Shown here: one piece after another, positions 10,248 through 22,439 of the stretch | How the letters are laid out: every line of letters starts with the position of its first letter | Numbering within the stretch: the first letter of the stretch is position 1 | Source: Cercis canadensis | Lineage: Eukaryota; Streptophyta; Magnoliopsida; Fabales; Fabaceae | Direction: 5' to 3' | NCBI GenBank assembly: GCA_003255065.1 | Contig: QAOA01001821.1 | Location: forward strand, 208,452-272,451 | DNA: 64,000 bases | Translations under genes and position numbers: made by a program | The notes under the pieces: generated by a model | Database searches by the model: none | Seen by the model: only the letters and a program-made list of their open reading frames with translations | Told to the model about the DNA's origin: nothing

Positions 10248-11768
10248 CTACTCCCTGGAAGGTGCTTCAGAAGGGTGGTCGGAGGATGCTGGAGAATCAG
10301 GCCGTGGAGGTCGAGATGAGGTGCGCGGCGGCCGAATATGTTCTACCGACGGGGCGATGTCGGCATCGTCCGTTGGATCCTGAAAGGTGGGTGGACGAGG
10401 TGGTGGTGGTGGATGGAGTCCCAATGACTGACACATCATCTGTAGAGTGGATTGCACCCACTGGTGATGTGCCAGCTTATAGGACATCCACTGATGTCTA
10501 TGATGTCGCTCCCGCCGGTTGTCTAAGATTAGGCGGTTGACTCGGGTTCTTGTGCCATCGACTTCTACTTCGATCCGAGCCAACTACCTCTCTAGGGCTG
10601 TTGGTTTCCTGTCTTCCTCGTCAGCTTCAGTGGAAAGGATACCAGGAGATGGTTGTGGCGGGGAAGGTACAGATGTGCTTGGCCCGGCTGTCGGTGGTTC
10701 TTCAGGTGGTGGTGGTGCATCGCTCACCGGGGCATCCACTTCTGGCGCTGCAGGACTGCCAGGTACAGCTCTTTGTGGAGCACCGGCTAGGGCAAAGTAG
10801 GTGCCCTGGCTGTCAGTACGACGCTCCACCATCCCCATTGCCTTCAGGGTGTCCATGCCCAGCGGCAAAGGTTGACAAGCGACCGTGAAGGTCGACTCGT
10901 CACCCAACACATCCAGGTGGCGAGCGAGGCGGGTGATGACTGAACCTCCGCCTATAGCTCCAAAGTTCCCTCGCTGGAGATAACCCTTGACCAGCTGCAG
11001 GAAGGCATACCCCAGATGGCAATGCCTCTTCTCCTTTATGCATTGGAGAAGGAAGAGGTCCCTCTTACTCACCACGCCTGTGCTCTCCCTTCTGGCGTTC
11101 AGTGAGTGCACCAGCAGCTTGTGGATGTATCTGAGTGCTGGTGACCGGAGGGTAGACGCCTTGGACCTCTTGGCTTCATAAGTGGCTTCAGTGCTCACTT
11201 CTTGCCAACATTCTGCCGGATCTTCACTGGTGAAGGCCCAGTCCAGCAAGAATGTGTTCTCTGGCCTGATTGCTGCAGACGGTTGTCCAGCTAACCCTGC
11301 CGCCTCAGTGAATTCTTGAAGGTTCATGCTATGCATGAAAGTGCCGAGACGGAATCGGATACTGTCAGGCTCATACCACGTAGAGTTGGTTGGTGTGAAA
11401 GTGGTGTTGACCTCTACAGTGGCGAGAAACTCCAGGGTGAGTTCTCTATATGCCGGTTCCTGGAGCTCGAAGATGTTGCCCCACTGTCCTGGACTGAGGA
11501 GTTGGCGAATCTCCTCATCGATGCCTAGCTCCTGCAACACTAGCCATACCGGGTATCGGCTAGGTTCAAACGGCTTTGTTGAGAGCTTGGCCAACTGCTC
11601 CCGATGTTCGGCACCTTGAAAACGGAGGAAGGGGTGGATAGATGTGTCAGGGGCCCCTGACCTTCTCTTCTTAGCTGGAGGAGACGGTGATTCTGGAGGG
11701 TTTGGACGGTTCTTCCTTGTCTTCAATTTCTCCAGGCGAGGTTGTGCGTCATCAGTACGCTTTGTCAT
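10248..11768 (-). pseudogene. Envelope-position frame (Athila ORF3-type protein), one internal stop
   Basis: One frame of about 500 codons starting MTKRTDDAQPRLEKLKTRKN at 11768, interrupted by a single TAG at about 10581-10583 after which the same frame stays open to 10248. It lies between pol and the 3' LTR and is read with pol. This is where Athila elements carry their extra, so-called envelope-like frame; function as an envelope is unproven for the family. Visible features are a basic N-terminus with KKRR, a central globular part resembling the 'retrotransposon ORF-1 protein' of Arabidopsis Athila, and a proline-rich tail. I see no clear signal peptide or membrane anchor in the part starting at this methionine. 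An upstream in-frame extension to 11879 adds a hydrophobic stretch, but this is probably leader sequence. GC content is much higher than in surrounding DNA. Confidence 0.72.
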
Positions 11769-13817
11769 TTTGGTGTCCTGGAAAACAAATTTAATAAGTA
11801 AGTTGCCAAATTTGGACAAATGAGCACACAAGAGTGGTACCACAAAACAGAATATGCATGCAAAATCCAGTTGATGCATAACATTGAGCTATTTCAAAAT
11901 GGGAAAATGCATGTCTATATGATAAAACCACAAGTCTCAAAACAGTAATTCAGCAAGTATTCTTAGAATATCAATACATGCACAGATTTATCCAATGGCC
12001 ATTCCCACATCATCAATGCAATAGAATCAGATTTCAATTTCCACAAGCAGTTAATCAACTGAAATGCTAATTCCCACATGTTTACTAACCCAACACCACT
12101 CTAAAAGCAATAATTCAACAAAGAGTTATACACAAGGCAGCAGGGTAGTAAAATTGAAATTCAGTATACTAGTTCAGTGCCCCACATTATCTCTCGAATC
12201 CTATCTCATTTTCATAATTTCAATTTCTAACATCAGATATTTAACCAAGTCATCATCATTAATTACCCCACTAACAATTAAACAAAATCAGGTTCCTCAA
12301 CCAGGATTTATTCTCTGGTCATAGTACAATAGAATTCAACATCAATTCCTACTGTGCTAGACAAGAAAATCAGATAATTCATCCACAGTAATGATCATTA
12401 CCAGCTAAGAAAACACAATCTATGCATGAATTTTTGAATGAATTAACCAATTCCACAGGACAATATCCATGATAGTGGCTAAATGAGGAATTTGTAAAAT
12501 GAACAACTGTCCCTAACAACAACTTGCAATAGATTAACAGAAATTCAGCATGAAATTAGAGTGGTGACAGTAATGATAATTTCAGGATAACAGTATTTGC
12601 TACCAACACCCTCAACATCAGTAGATTCCCCCAATGATTTATTCTTACAGTCAATTCAGTATACTATGCCATCCTAAATTTCCTCACTAAACACAGATTA
12701 TGCAGCAGTTATTTCAGTGATATTATGATTCCAATTCTTATGCAACCTAGTTAAAATTCCCTCACTCAATTCAGATTATGCAGACAACAATCGTAGAGCA
12801 CACAAATTATGCAGATAACTACCATATGAACTAAGCTAGGCACATAGAGCAAACACTCATAATCAAAACATAGCAGAAAACAAGAAGAATTAGGAATGCC
12901 ATACCTGTAGGAAGCAGGGGTGATCGAAATTTGTAAAAGAACTGCTGCAATGTGTGTGCTGATGTGGTGAAATGGAGAAATGCGACTAGGGCACAGAATT
13001 TGGTGCTTAAATGCACTGGGATTGGCCGGAAATGGGTGTGGGATGCTCGGAAAAGCTAGGAATTTGAGAGAAAATGAGAAGAAGGGGAATTTCTGAAGTG
13101 ATGAAATGCCCTACGAATTCAGCTTTTAAAGTTTCTGAGTGACACGCCCACAACACGGCCGTGTTCTGTGGGCGTGTCGTGTTGTAAAGTAGAGACACGG
13201 AGGGAACACGCGGGGTGTTTAAGTGACACGGGGGTGTTGTTTAAGTGACACGGGCGTGACCGCCCCGTGTCTCAGACCGTGTCCAAAGTTAGAATATTTG
13301 AATTAAGTGACACGGTCACAACACGGCCGTGTTAGTGACCGTGTTCGTGATCTGGCAAAATTATATACTTACCTGAGACAACACATGGGCATGTCTAGGG
13401 ACAATTGACTCTGGGTAAGTGACACGGGGGTGAACACGGGCGTGTCAGAGACCGTGTCTGCCTGTTGGATTCCTGTGAGAGTTACACGTTCATTGCCACG
13501 GCCATGTGTGTGCCCGTGTCTCTCCTCTGAGCTCTCTGTATAGTGAACACGGGTCACGACACGGGCGTGTCCCAGACCGTGTTGTATCTCTGAGCTCTCT
13601 GTATAGTGAACACGGTTCATGACACGGGCGTGTTCCAGACCGTGTTCTATCCTGAGATACCAAAAACAAAACTTAATGAACAAAAATGACAAAAATGAAG
13701 ATGTAAAACAAAGACATAATGAAAACAACTAAAAGTAAATAAGGAGAAAAGTAAAGACTTGGGTTGCCTCCCAAGAAGCGCTTAATTTTAAAGTCCTCAG
13801 CCGGACTATCTCGGAGA
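11769..13817. other. Spacer between pol and the envelope-position frame
   Basis: Noncoding, AT-rich apart from 13140-13660. In that part, variants of AACACGGGCGTGTC and ACACGGCCGTGT recur every few tens of bases, echoing the LTR array. An open frame at 13369-13728 (- strand) runs through these repeats and encodes only repetitive HGLGHARV-like peptide, so I do not treat it as a gene. Confidence 0.7.
13140..13660. repeat. ACACGG(G/C)CGTGT repeat array in the internal spacer
   Basis: Some 15 occurrences of CACGG, CGTGTC or CGTGTT half-sites, many paired as imperfect palindromes (for example AACACGGCCGTGTTCTGTG near 13152). It is a second location of the LTR motif within the same element, just downstream of pol. 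Two blocks near 13525-13650 are almost exact copies of each other. Confidence 0.75.
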
Positions 13818-16800
13818 TTATGCTGATGCAGTGAGGGCTATTGAAGAAATGTGGTGTTTAACCCCATCTCCCCAGTAATGCTTAAGTCGTTGCCCATTAA
13901 CCTTGAAACTCCTTCCCGTTTCTCTGTCAGCCACCTCAATTGCTCCATAGGGGTATACTGTCTTGACCATAAATGGTCTTGACCACCTTGATTTCAGCTT
14001 TCCCGGGAAGAGTCTCAGTTTTGAATTGTACAGCAAGACTTGTTGTCCTGGTTCAAAAATCCTTTGGATGATTTTTTTATCATGCCATTGCTTTGTCTTC
14101 TCTTTGTAAAGCTTGGAACTCTCATAAGCTTTATATATGAATTCATCCAGTTCGTGAAGTTGAAGTACCCTTTTTTCCCCTGCTTTTGCCAGGTCAAAAT
14201 TTAGGATCTTCGTGGCCCACCATGCTTTGTGCTCCAATTTGACAGGCAAATGACAAGCCTTGCCATACACTAACTGATACGGGACATGCCAAGAGGTGTC
14301 TTCAATGCAGTGCGGTATGCCCAAAGAGCATCATCGAGTTTCAGGGCCCAATCCTTTCTAGAGGTGTTGACAGTCTTCTCAAGAATTCTCTTCAACTCTC
14401 TGTTTGACACTTCAACTTGACCACTGGTTTGTGGATGATATGGAGTTGGTATGCGGTGTCTCACTCCATACTTGCTCAATAAAGCGTCCATTCGCTTATT
14501 ACAGAAGTGAGTGCCCTCATCACTGATCAAAGCTCTTGGAACTCCAAATCTTGAAAATATATTCTTCTTGAGGAAACTCATAACTATCTGAGCATCATCG
14601 GTTCTTGTGGCAGTTACTTCAACCCATTTAGACACGTAATCAACTGCGACCAGAATATACTCATTAGAGTATGATGATGGGAAAGGACCCATGAAATCTA
14701 TTCCCCAAACATCAAACAATTCAACTTCGAGTACTGAATTCAGAGGCATTTCATGCCTTTTTGAGATGTTGCCGGTCATTTGGCAGCGGTCACACGTCTT
14801 CACATAGTTATAGGCGTCTTTGAAGATTGTTGGCCAGTAGAACCCTGATTGGAGAACTTTGGCAGTTGTCCGATCTCCACTGAAATGGCCACCATAGTTT
14901 GAAGCATGGCAATGCCACAAAATATCCTTCACCTCTTCTTGTGAGACACATCTCCTCAAGAGGCCGTCAACACATTTTCGCAGCAAATAAGGCTCGTCCC
15001 AGACATAGAACTTAGCCTCATGAAGGAATCTCTTCAATTGTTGGGAGTTTAGATCTACAGGTAGAACCTTAGCAGCTTTAAAGTTTGCAAAATCAGCATA
15101 CCATGGCAAGCTGTGCACTGCCAAGAGTTGTTCGTCTGGGAACTCCTCATTGATGGGAAGAGGTGTAGCTTGGTTCTTCTCTTGTTGCTCAATCCTAGAC
15201 AGGTGATCAGCCACCACATTGTCCATTCCTTTCTTGTCCTTTATCTCCAGATCAAATTCTTGCAACAGCAAGATCCAGCGGATGAGCCTAGGCTTGGAAT
15301 CCTGTTTAGCAAAGAGATACCTAAGAGCTGCATGATCAGTATATACAATAACCTTGGCACCTACTAAATAAGAGCGGAATTTATCAAATGCAAAAACAAT
15401 GGCTAACAACTCTTTTTCAGTATGGCATAGTTAAGTTGAGCAGAATCTAACACATAACTTGCATAGTATATGGCATGCAATAATTTGTTTTTTCTCTGCC
15501 CCAAGACAGCACCTACAGCTATGTCACTAGTATCACACATAAGTTCAAAAGGTAAATCCCAATCAGGTGGGATCACCACAGGGGCAGTAATCAACTTTTG
15601 CTTCAATGTATTAAAAGCTAACAGACATTCCTTATTGAAAGCAAAAGTTTCATCTTTCACAAGTAAGTTACATAGGGGTTTAGCAATTTTAGAAAAATCC
15701 TTAATAAATCTTCTATAAAAGCCTGCGTGTCCCAAAAAACTACGCACCTCTTTGACAGTAGTAGGAGGGGGTAATTTTTCAATTACCTCTACTTTAGCCC
15801 TATCGACCTCTATCCCCTTGGCAAAAATTTTATGCCCTAAAACAATCCCCTCTCTGACCATAAAATGGCACTTTTCCCAATTCAAAACCAAATTGGTTTC
15901 TTGGCATCTTTTTAACACTAACGACAGATTATGCAAGCAATTATCATAAGAAGAGCCAAAAACAGAAAAGTCATCCATAAATATTTCTATAAATTTCTCA
16001 TTCATGTCAGAGAATATGGAAAGCATACACCTTTGAAAAGTGGCCGGGGCATTGCATAATCCGAATGGCATCCTCCGATAAGCATACACTCCATAGGGGC
16101 AAGTGAAGGTGGTCTTTTCCTGATCCTCCGGAGCTATGGCAATTTGGTTGTAACCCGAATACCCATCCAGAAAATAGTAATGCTCATGACCGGCTAGGCG
16201 CTCCAGCATCTGATCTATAAAAGGGAGAGGGAAATGGTCCTTCCTCGTGGCATCATTCAGTTTTCTGTAGTCGATGCATACGCGCCATCCCGTGACTGTT
16301 CTAGTGGGAATTAGTTCATTCTTTTCATTCATCACCATTGTTGACCCTCCTTTCTTGGGTACCACCTGAACTGGGCTTACCCATGAACTGTCCGAAATAG
16401 GGTAAATAACTCCAGCATCTAGGAGTTTTACCACTTCCTTTCGCACTACTTCCTTCATGATTGGATTTAGTCTCCTTTGGGGTTGTACAACAGCTTTATG
16501 ATTTTCTTCCATGAGGATCTTGTGCATACAAAAAGATGGACTGATGCCTTTTAAATCGGCAATCGACCATCCAATGGCGCTCTTATACCTCCTCAATACC
16601 CGTAACAGTTTCTCCTCCTCTAACTTAGTTAATCCGGAACTAATGATAACGGGAGAGGAATTATTCTCACCAAGGAAGGCATACTTAAAGGTCAGCGGCA
16701 GTGGCTTGAGCTCAACTTTTGGAGATTGCTCTTGATTCACCTCCCTTTTTAATTCTTCTAGCTTAGGTGGTGCGGATGTCGAATATGATGGTAGAGCATC

Positions 16801-17988
16801 CAATAATGCTACATGTTCTGCGCATGCTGGATCTCCTGCTAAATCTATTATGGTCACTGCATCCACCAAAACTCTTTCAAGAGGACAAGAGGTTAGATTC
16901 TCCCTGAACGTGCTAGCAATGATAGAGTCCAGAATATCCAGGCGGAAGCATTCCTCTTTCTTCATAGGATGTTGCATCGCACTAAACACATTGAAGATCA
17001 CCTTCTCATCTTGAACTTTCAGAGTCAGAGTTCCATCAGCTACATCTATCAATGCTCTCCCAGTAGCTAGAAATGGTCGTCCCAAGATCAGCGGAATCTT
17101 TCCATCCTCCTCCATGTCTAGGACAACAAAATCCACCGGAAAGATGAACTTGTCAACCTTAACCAAGACGTCCTCTACTAAACCGTAGGGATGTTTGATA
17201 GACCGGTCGGCAAGCTGCAGTGTAATCATGGTGGGTTTTGCTTGACCAATTCCCAACCTCTTGAAGATAGATAGAGGCATAAGGCTCACACTTGCTCCCA
17301 GATCACATAATGCCTTCCCAAAAGTGATGTCTCCAATAGCGCATGGAATAGAGAAACTCCCTGGATCTTTGAGCTTTGGAGGCAATTTCCTCTGTAGAAT
17401 AGCGCTGCACTTCTCTGTCAACATGACTGTCTCATCATCTCCGATTCTTCTTTTCTTGGTCAGAAGATCCTTCATAAATTTCACATAGGATGACATTTGT
17501 TCCAGTGCCTCAGCAAAAGGTATATTTATTTGTAATTTCTTGAAAACCTCTAAGAACTTGCTGAATTGCTTTTCATCCTGGTGTTTCTTGAGCCTTTGAG
17601 GAAAAGGTACCTTGACTGGAGGTATTGTAGCACAAGGTCTGGTCAATTTCTCCCCCTCTTCTCCATTTTCTGCCTCAGTGAGGCGGCTAGATACTGTGTT
17701 CCCATTTGTCCTATTTACCTTATCATCTTTCTCTTCTGGTGTTTCTTGTCTTGGACTGGGCTCCAACACTTTTCCGCTCCTTGTAGTGATGGCCTTGATA
17801 TGCTCCTTAGGATTTGGAATAGTATCACTGGGCAAGGATCCTTGAAGTCTGTCTGCTAATTGTCTCGCTATCTGCCCCACTTGAGTTTCCAACTTCCGAA
17901 TTGATGCATCTTGATTTCTGAACTCGCTCCTGGTTTCCTCCATAAATGTTGCAGTTTTCTGAATGAAAGCCGAGGTTTGAGTGGTCAA
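13818..17988 (-). pseudogene. Athila-like pol: protease, reverse transcriptase, RNase H, integrase
   Basis: Read right to left. The retropepsin region has the active-site-like box ALCDLGASVSLMP near 17300. The reverse transcriptase has YRRMPFGLCNAPATFQR and the catalytic FMDDFSVFG near 15970-16090. RNase H follows, then the integrase zinc finger and the core [10 protein letters not shown] with DEGTHFCN, and a C-terminal region ending near 13818. Three open pieces (17988-15403, 15409-14270, 14324-13818) belong to one protein split by two single-base losses. The first is in the RNase H block near 15405, the second after ALKTPLGMS near 14290. Both are recent-looking because the frame is otherwise clean over more than 1,300 codons. 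Confidence 0.93.
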
Positions 17989-18123
17989 TTTCTCTAGTGC
18001 ACTCTCTAAAGAAGGACTCTTCTCATTGGTTTGAGGTTGTGAAGCATGACCTTGAGTTGTCTGATGTGGGGACTGATATGAGTAGTTGGGTCTGTAGGAA
18101 CCCCATTGATTTCCTTGATTACC

Positions 18124-19236
18124 CTATGAGAAATTTGGGTGATTCCTCCACCCCGGATTATACGTAGGAGCATAAGGATTATTCTGAGGTCTGGAAGGAT
18201 TTCCCATGTAGTTCACTTGCTCTTGAGACACTGGAGGTCCAAACATGTTGCCCGGACACTCTCCATTTGCATGGCTCCCTGCACAAAAGTCACAAACTGG
18301 TGGAGAGAAATTGACTGCATTCACGTTGACAGTCTCAAACTTCTTGGACAGCTCAGCCACCTGTTGTGTTAATAGCTTGTTCTAGGCTAACAGTGAATCT
18401 AGTGTCCCGACTTCCATGACGCCTCTCTTGACTATGGATCTCTCTCCTTGACTCTGGTAGTCATTACAAGCCATCTTCTCAAACAAATCTCAGGTTTGCT
18501 CCGGAGTTTTATAATTCACAGCTCCTCCTGCTGCAGCATCCACATTTCCTTTTATGTGAGGAAGCATACCGTTGTAAAAACTCTGGACTTGGATCCAAAA
18601 TTCGAACGAATGATGTGGGCATCTCCTCAGTATATCATTGTACCGCTCCCAAGCTTCACTCAATGATTCTCCATCTTGTTGGCGAAATGAAGTAATTTCT
18701 GTCCTCAACCTTGCTGATTTGGAAGGAGGGAAATATCGAACTAGAAACTTATTCACCAAATCTGACCAAGTGGTGATGCTGCCCCTTGGTTGAGAATCCA
18801 ACCAGCTTCTGGCCTTATCTCGCACGGAAAAAGGGAAAAGCCTGAGTCGAATTGCATCATCACTCACCCCATTCAACTTCACCGTATCACAAATCTGCAG
18901 AAAGTTGGCTATATGCCCATTTGGATCTTCTAGCACACTTCCACTGAACTGATTGTGCTGTACTAACTGAAGAAGAGCCGGTTTAAGTTCAAAGTGATTG
19001 GCCTGAACCGGTGGTCCTGTTATACTCGCTCCACATCCTGCGACTGTTGGGATAGAATATTCCATGAGTGTTCGCGGTGGAGGGTTTTGTCCAACTCCAT
19101 TGCCATTATTGTGCAGTGGAGGATTCTGGTTTTGTTCTGCCATAACTGTCTGATGTGCTTGTCTTGCTCCTCTAGTCTGCTTGCGAAGTCTTCTAGCTGT
19201 TCTCTCAATCTCAAGATCAAAAGCTAATGAGCTGGA
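18124..19236 (-). pseudogene. Athila-like gag (capsid and zinc-finger region)
   Basis: The longest piece (19143-18490) contains the Athila/Tat gag core, with HFELKPALLQLVQ and then ARSWLDSQPRGSITTW and LVNKFLVRYFPPSK, the capsid-like domain that packages RNA. The frame stays open upstream to about 19236 with a basic EIERTARRLRKQ segment, so 19143 is probably not the original start. A TGA where tryptophan is expected (after KTPEQT, near 18489) ends it. The downstream piece 18360-18124 carries a zinc-knuckle-like CDFCAGSHANGEC. Confidence 0.88.
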
Positions 19237-19398
19237 ATCGAGAGTACCTCACATACACCAAGATTAAAGTAGGATAAGTAATTGAGAGAAACAAGTTAAC
19301 AACAGATATAATATTTGAACCAGATTTACTAACAAGAATTTCAAAATCCAAATTAGGACCTAGTTGATTACTATTAATATTGCTAATAGACCGTTAAT

Positions 19399-19415
19399 CC
19401 CCGGCAACGGCGCCA
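19399..19415 (-). promoter_or_regulatory. Primer binding site, tRNA-Asp type
   Basis: Reads TGGCGCCGTTGCCGGGG on the - strand, 6 bases inside the 5' LTR. This is the standard minus-strand primer site of Athila/Tat retrotransposons. Confidence 0.92.
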
Positions 19416-19421
19416 AAAACT

Positions 19422-20991
19422 TGATGGGACTTTTTTCGGCAAGTGTACCGGGTCACACAAGTAATATAATAGTGAGTAGAGTATCGTTCCCACGAGGATT
19501 AAGGCTAACAACTACCAATTTCACCAATAAAGATTCTATTTGGAAAGATAAATGGTTTGGATTGAAGGCAACCCTGGAATGAGCTACTGCAATTAACTAA
19601 GTGACAACTAAGTAACAAAACTCCAACAATATCGTAACAAACTTTAAGAGACAATCTAAATGTGAGATTTATAATAAGAATGAGAAATGTTAGGGGTTAA
19701 TTTCATTCACTTGCAATTCGATTTCCTCATAGACAAGGTAATCTCAGAATCAAAACTGGACTACTTATTTCAGTTACAATTCCTTTATTGTTGGTTCATT
19801 TCCTTAAAGTGATTGAACCCAATTCCTTGGTGACTCAATCCTCCTTATACTAATTACTTGTCCAATTCCTTGATACAACTAATTAATTTAGGTGATTTGG
19901 TTCTAGGAAATTAATCTGGTACCACCTAGACGAAGTTATCTATTCCTAGATTAACTCAATTTAGGACAGAATTTACAGAGCACATTTGGATCTTACTATT
20001 CCTAGTATTGAAACGAATCTCTTAACCATTCAAATGGTAGCTAAGCATTTAAAGGCATTAAGAACAGCAAATTCCATTCAACAAAAGAGGTTGTGCTGAA
20101 ACAAATTTATTCAATCTTGAAACTTCATTACAAATGAATTACATCAAACCCCTAACAATAAGAATTTAGCTACTCATACTTGAATTCAATAAAAACAAAT
20201 AAGTATTCAACATGAGATGAAAAGAAGAGAAGAAGAAGAAACTCTATGACGATCCAGTTCCGATTACACCCCCTGCCTCTCTAGTTCTTCTGCTCCTTTC
20301 TTCCCAAGTACGGCCTCCTTCACACATGCATCAGATTTCTTTTTTATACTTGTGCAGAATTAGGTCATTTAGTCAAAAATAGCTTGAACACGGCCCTGAC
20401 ACGGCCGTGTTCCTTTCTGGTCCTGGGCGTGTCACTTAAGTTGCATTTCTGGTCATTGAACACGGGCTCTGACACGGCCGTGTTCCTTTCTGATCACGGC
20501 CGTGTCACTTAGACATGGCCCGTGCTCTTCTCTGGTCTGGGCGTGTCCTGACTTTGTAGTCTCTGCCTGTTCAACACGGCCTTGGACACGGCCGTGTCTG
20601 TTCTTTCCTTGACCGTGTTTGCCTTTAGACTAAGCCTTTGTTCTCTTGGATATTCTGCTTGATCAACACGGCCTTGGACACGACCGTGTCTGTTCCTGTC
20701 TGAGGCCGTGTTTGTCCATGAGCTTGAGCAGTAGCCTCTGGATGTTAGACACGGGGTACACACGGCCATGTTACTACCCGTGTCTACCTAAAAACTTTGT
20801 GTATGGCTGCTTTCCTTGCCATTTTCTCCATGGATTGCTTCCAGATTCTTCACATTTCCTGATTACCCATCTTGGTACCTGTCAAAACCAATTTATGGAT
20901 TAAACACCATGTTTAAAGAGAATTTGCTTACAATGCAGGTAAAAATTCAGTATTAAAGCATGGATTGTATAGTCCTAAAAGACAAGTATCA
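19422..20991 (-). repeat. 5' LTR of the Athila-like element
   Basis: Ends TG...CA in element orientation (TGATACTTGTC at 20991, CCCATCA at 19422). It is near-identical to 7769-9326, with the palindromic ACACGGCCGTGT array at about 20390-20780. It is flanked on the right by the TGTAT duplication. Confidence 0.93.
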
Positions 20992-20996
20992 TGTAT
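20992..20996. repeat. Target duplication TGTAT of the Athila-like element, right
   Basis: Copy of 7764-7768; the intron of the mobile-domain gene resumes directly after it. Confidence 0.9.
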
Positions 20997-21051
20997 GTAC
21001 TGTGCTTGATTTTGAAATGAACATTAAGTATAGCTGATTAATTATGTACAG

Positions 21052-22039
21052 GCCGAGATGCCTCATCCCCAGCCACAATGCCCACTCCCACAATAGACTT
21101 CTCCGGTTCAGCCTCGGGCGGAGCAGTCCGCTGTTTAATAACCTCCATATTAGCATCAACATCAACAGCACCACGAGAGCATATCCTTCCAGCAGCCCCC
21201 ATTTTTCAGCATAGCTCATAGTTTCAAGGGATGCCCGACTTTCAGCCTCCCCAACCATGTCAACAGAGTTCAGGGTTGCATCAAATGTCAGGGTTCTAAC
21301 ACGAGGGGGTATTCTTCCAGCAGAGCCAACTGTTTCAACAGAGGCCACCTTACCGGCCAGCACAACCCTTTCAACAGAGTCAACCATTTTAGGGGGGATC
21401 ATTTATCAGGCCTCCACATTGGAGCACAGAGCAGTATGCTTCATTTCAGGGTGATCTAACCTAATTGTTTACTAACTACGGGTTAGTTGGTCCTAGTTGG
21501 AGAACGCAGTTTACTCAATGGGCCTCGATGGGGCAGACTCAGGGTTATCACATGGGTCAGGGTCAGACTCAAGGGGATTGTATGACACATGCTCAGTTGG
21601 AGGCTATGACACATCATCAACGTGAGGACATGACACATTTTGTTGATCACCGTAGGCTACTAGAGGTGCCAACTGATATGGTGGGGCCATAACGTCAGAG
21701 CCCGATATTACGCTCTATGTCGAGGTACCATTCTCAATCTCGTGGGGCTGAGGCCAGTTCGTCCAGAGGTGCATGCAGCGTGGAAAGACCTTCACCCCAG
21801 CATAACATGTTTAGTACTAATGTTAGTCTTCCCCAATCAGCACTTGGTGTAGATCTTATCTTTATATAGACCTGATGGTTGGGACATCACATGCTATTTT
21901 GGGCGACGTGTATGCTGAGCCTTTGGCTACCCGCATTGGGAGTCCTCATATTGATCGGAGAGAGATGGGTGCTGATCCTGCCGGATTGAGGTTAGATGAC
22001 GTATATGATTACCTTTTCTGGGATGTGGATGATGAATGA
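21052..22039 (+). pseudogene. Plant mobile domain gene, 3' exon, decayed
   Basis: Starts after an acceptor (ATGTACAG, ending at 21051) and continues the exon 3 frame in phase. It encodes the low-complexity tail usual in these proteins: a Gln/His/Pro-rich part, then a Gly/Gln/Met part around 21520-21600, and an acidic C-terminus (LRLDDVYDYLFWDVDDE, stop TGA at 22037-22039). In the first 120 bases there are five in-frame stops (TAG or TAA). Most sit where the neighbouring Gln- and Pro-rich codons suggest CAG or CAA, a C-to-T pattern. The frame also shifts near 21450. The distance to exon 3 is accounted for by the 13.2-kb retrotransposon. Confidence 0.75.
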
Positions 22040-22439
22040 ACACATGTAGTTACCTTTCTATTTTAAACATTGTAATATGTAATATGTATGTACACTGACT
22101 TATTTTAATAGAATGTTCTTCCCGTAATTTGTGAAAACAATACAAGTAAAAGCACTTAAGATTACAATAAGTAATGTGTCAAATGTCTAAATTATGGTTA
22201 CTAAGGACTAACTTGAACATTATAAATTAAGTCTAAATTGAAATGATGATTATTTTGATGACATACGAGCGTAACCGCATATTTCCAAAGCACCCCACTA
22301 CCTCTAGTAAATCCATTACAGCAAGTTGTGATCATGTTATTAAAACTAATGGATTGTCCGATGCAGGTTTACAAATAGTCGTTACCCTCGTGATGTGTCT
22401 CCGTCAAGATTCAGACACTGACTCCATGTTTGGTACATA

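Larger units (their letters stand above)
7769..20991 (-). mobile_element. Athila-like Ty3/gypsy retrotransposon, full structure, inactive
   Basis: Two LTRs (7769-9326 and 19422-20991) differing by eye at only a few dozen positions enclose gag, pol and an envelope-position reading frame, all on the - strand. A perfect 5-bp duplication TGTAT flanks it (7764-7768 and 20992-20996). The primer site is the tRNA-Asp-type site of the Athila/Tat branch. The gag-pol order, the FMDDF reverse transcriptase box, the integrase without a recognisable chromodomain and the extra frame before the 3' LTR all fit Athila. It sits in an intron of the mobile-domain gene. Stops in gag and in the extra frame, and two single-base frameshifts in pol, inactivate it. 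Confidence 0.95.

Noticed and set aside
10262..11619. Several + strand open frames overlapping the envelope-position frame
   Set aside because: They are antisense shadows of a GC-rich coding frame on the - strand, without motifs of their own.
13369..13728. 119-codon frame with HGLGHARV-type repeats
   Set aside because: It is a translation of the ACACGGGCGTGTC repeat array, not a gene.
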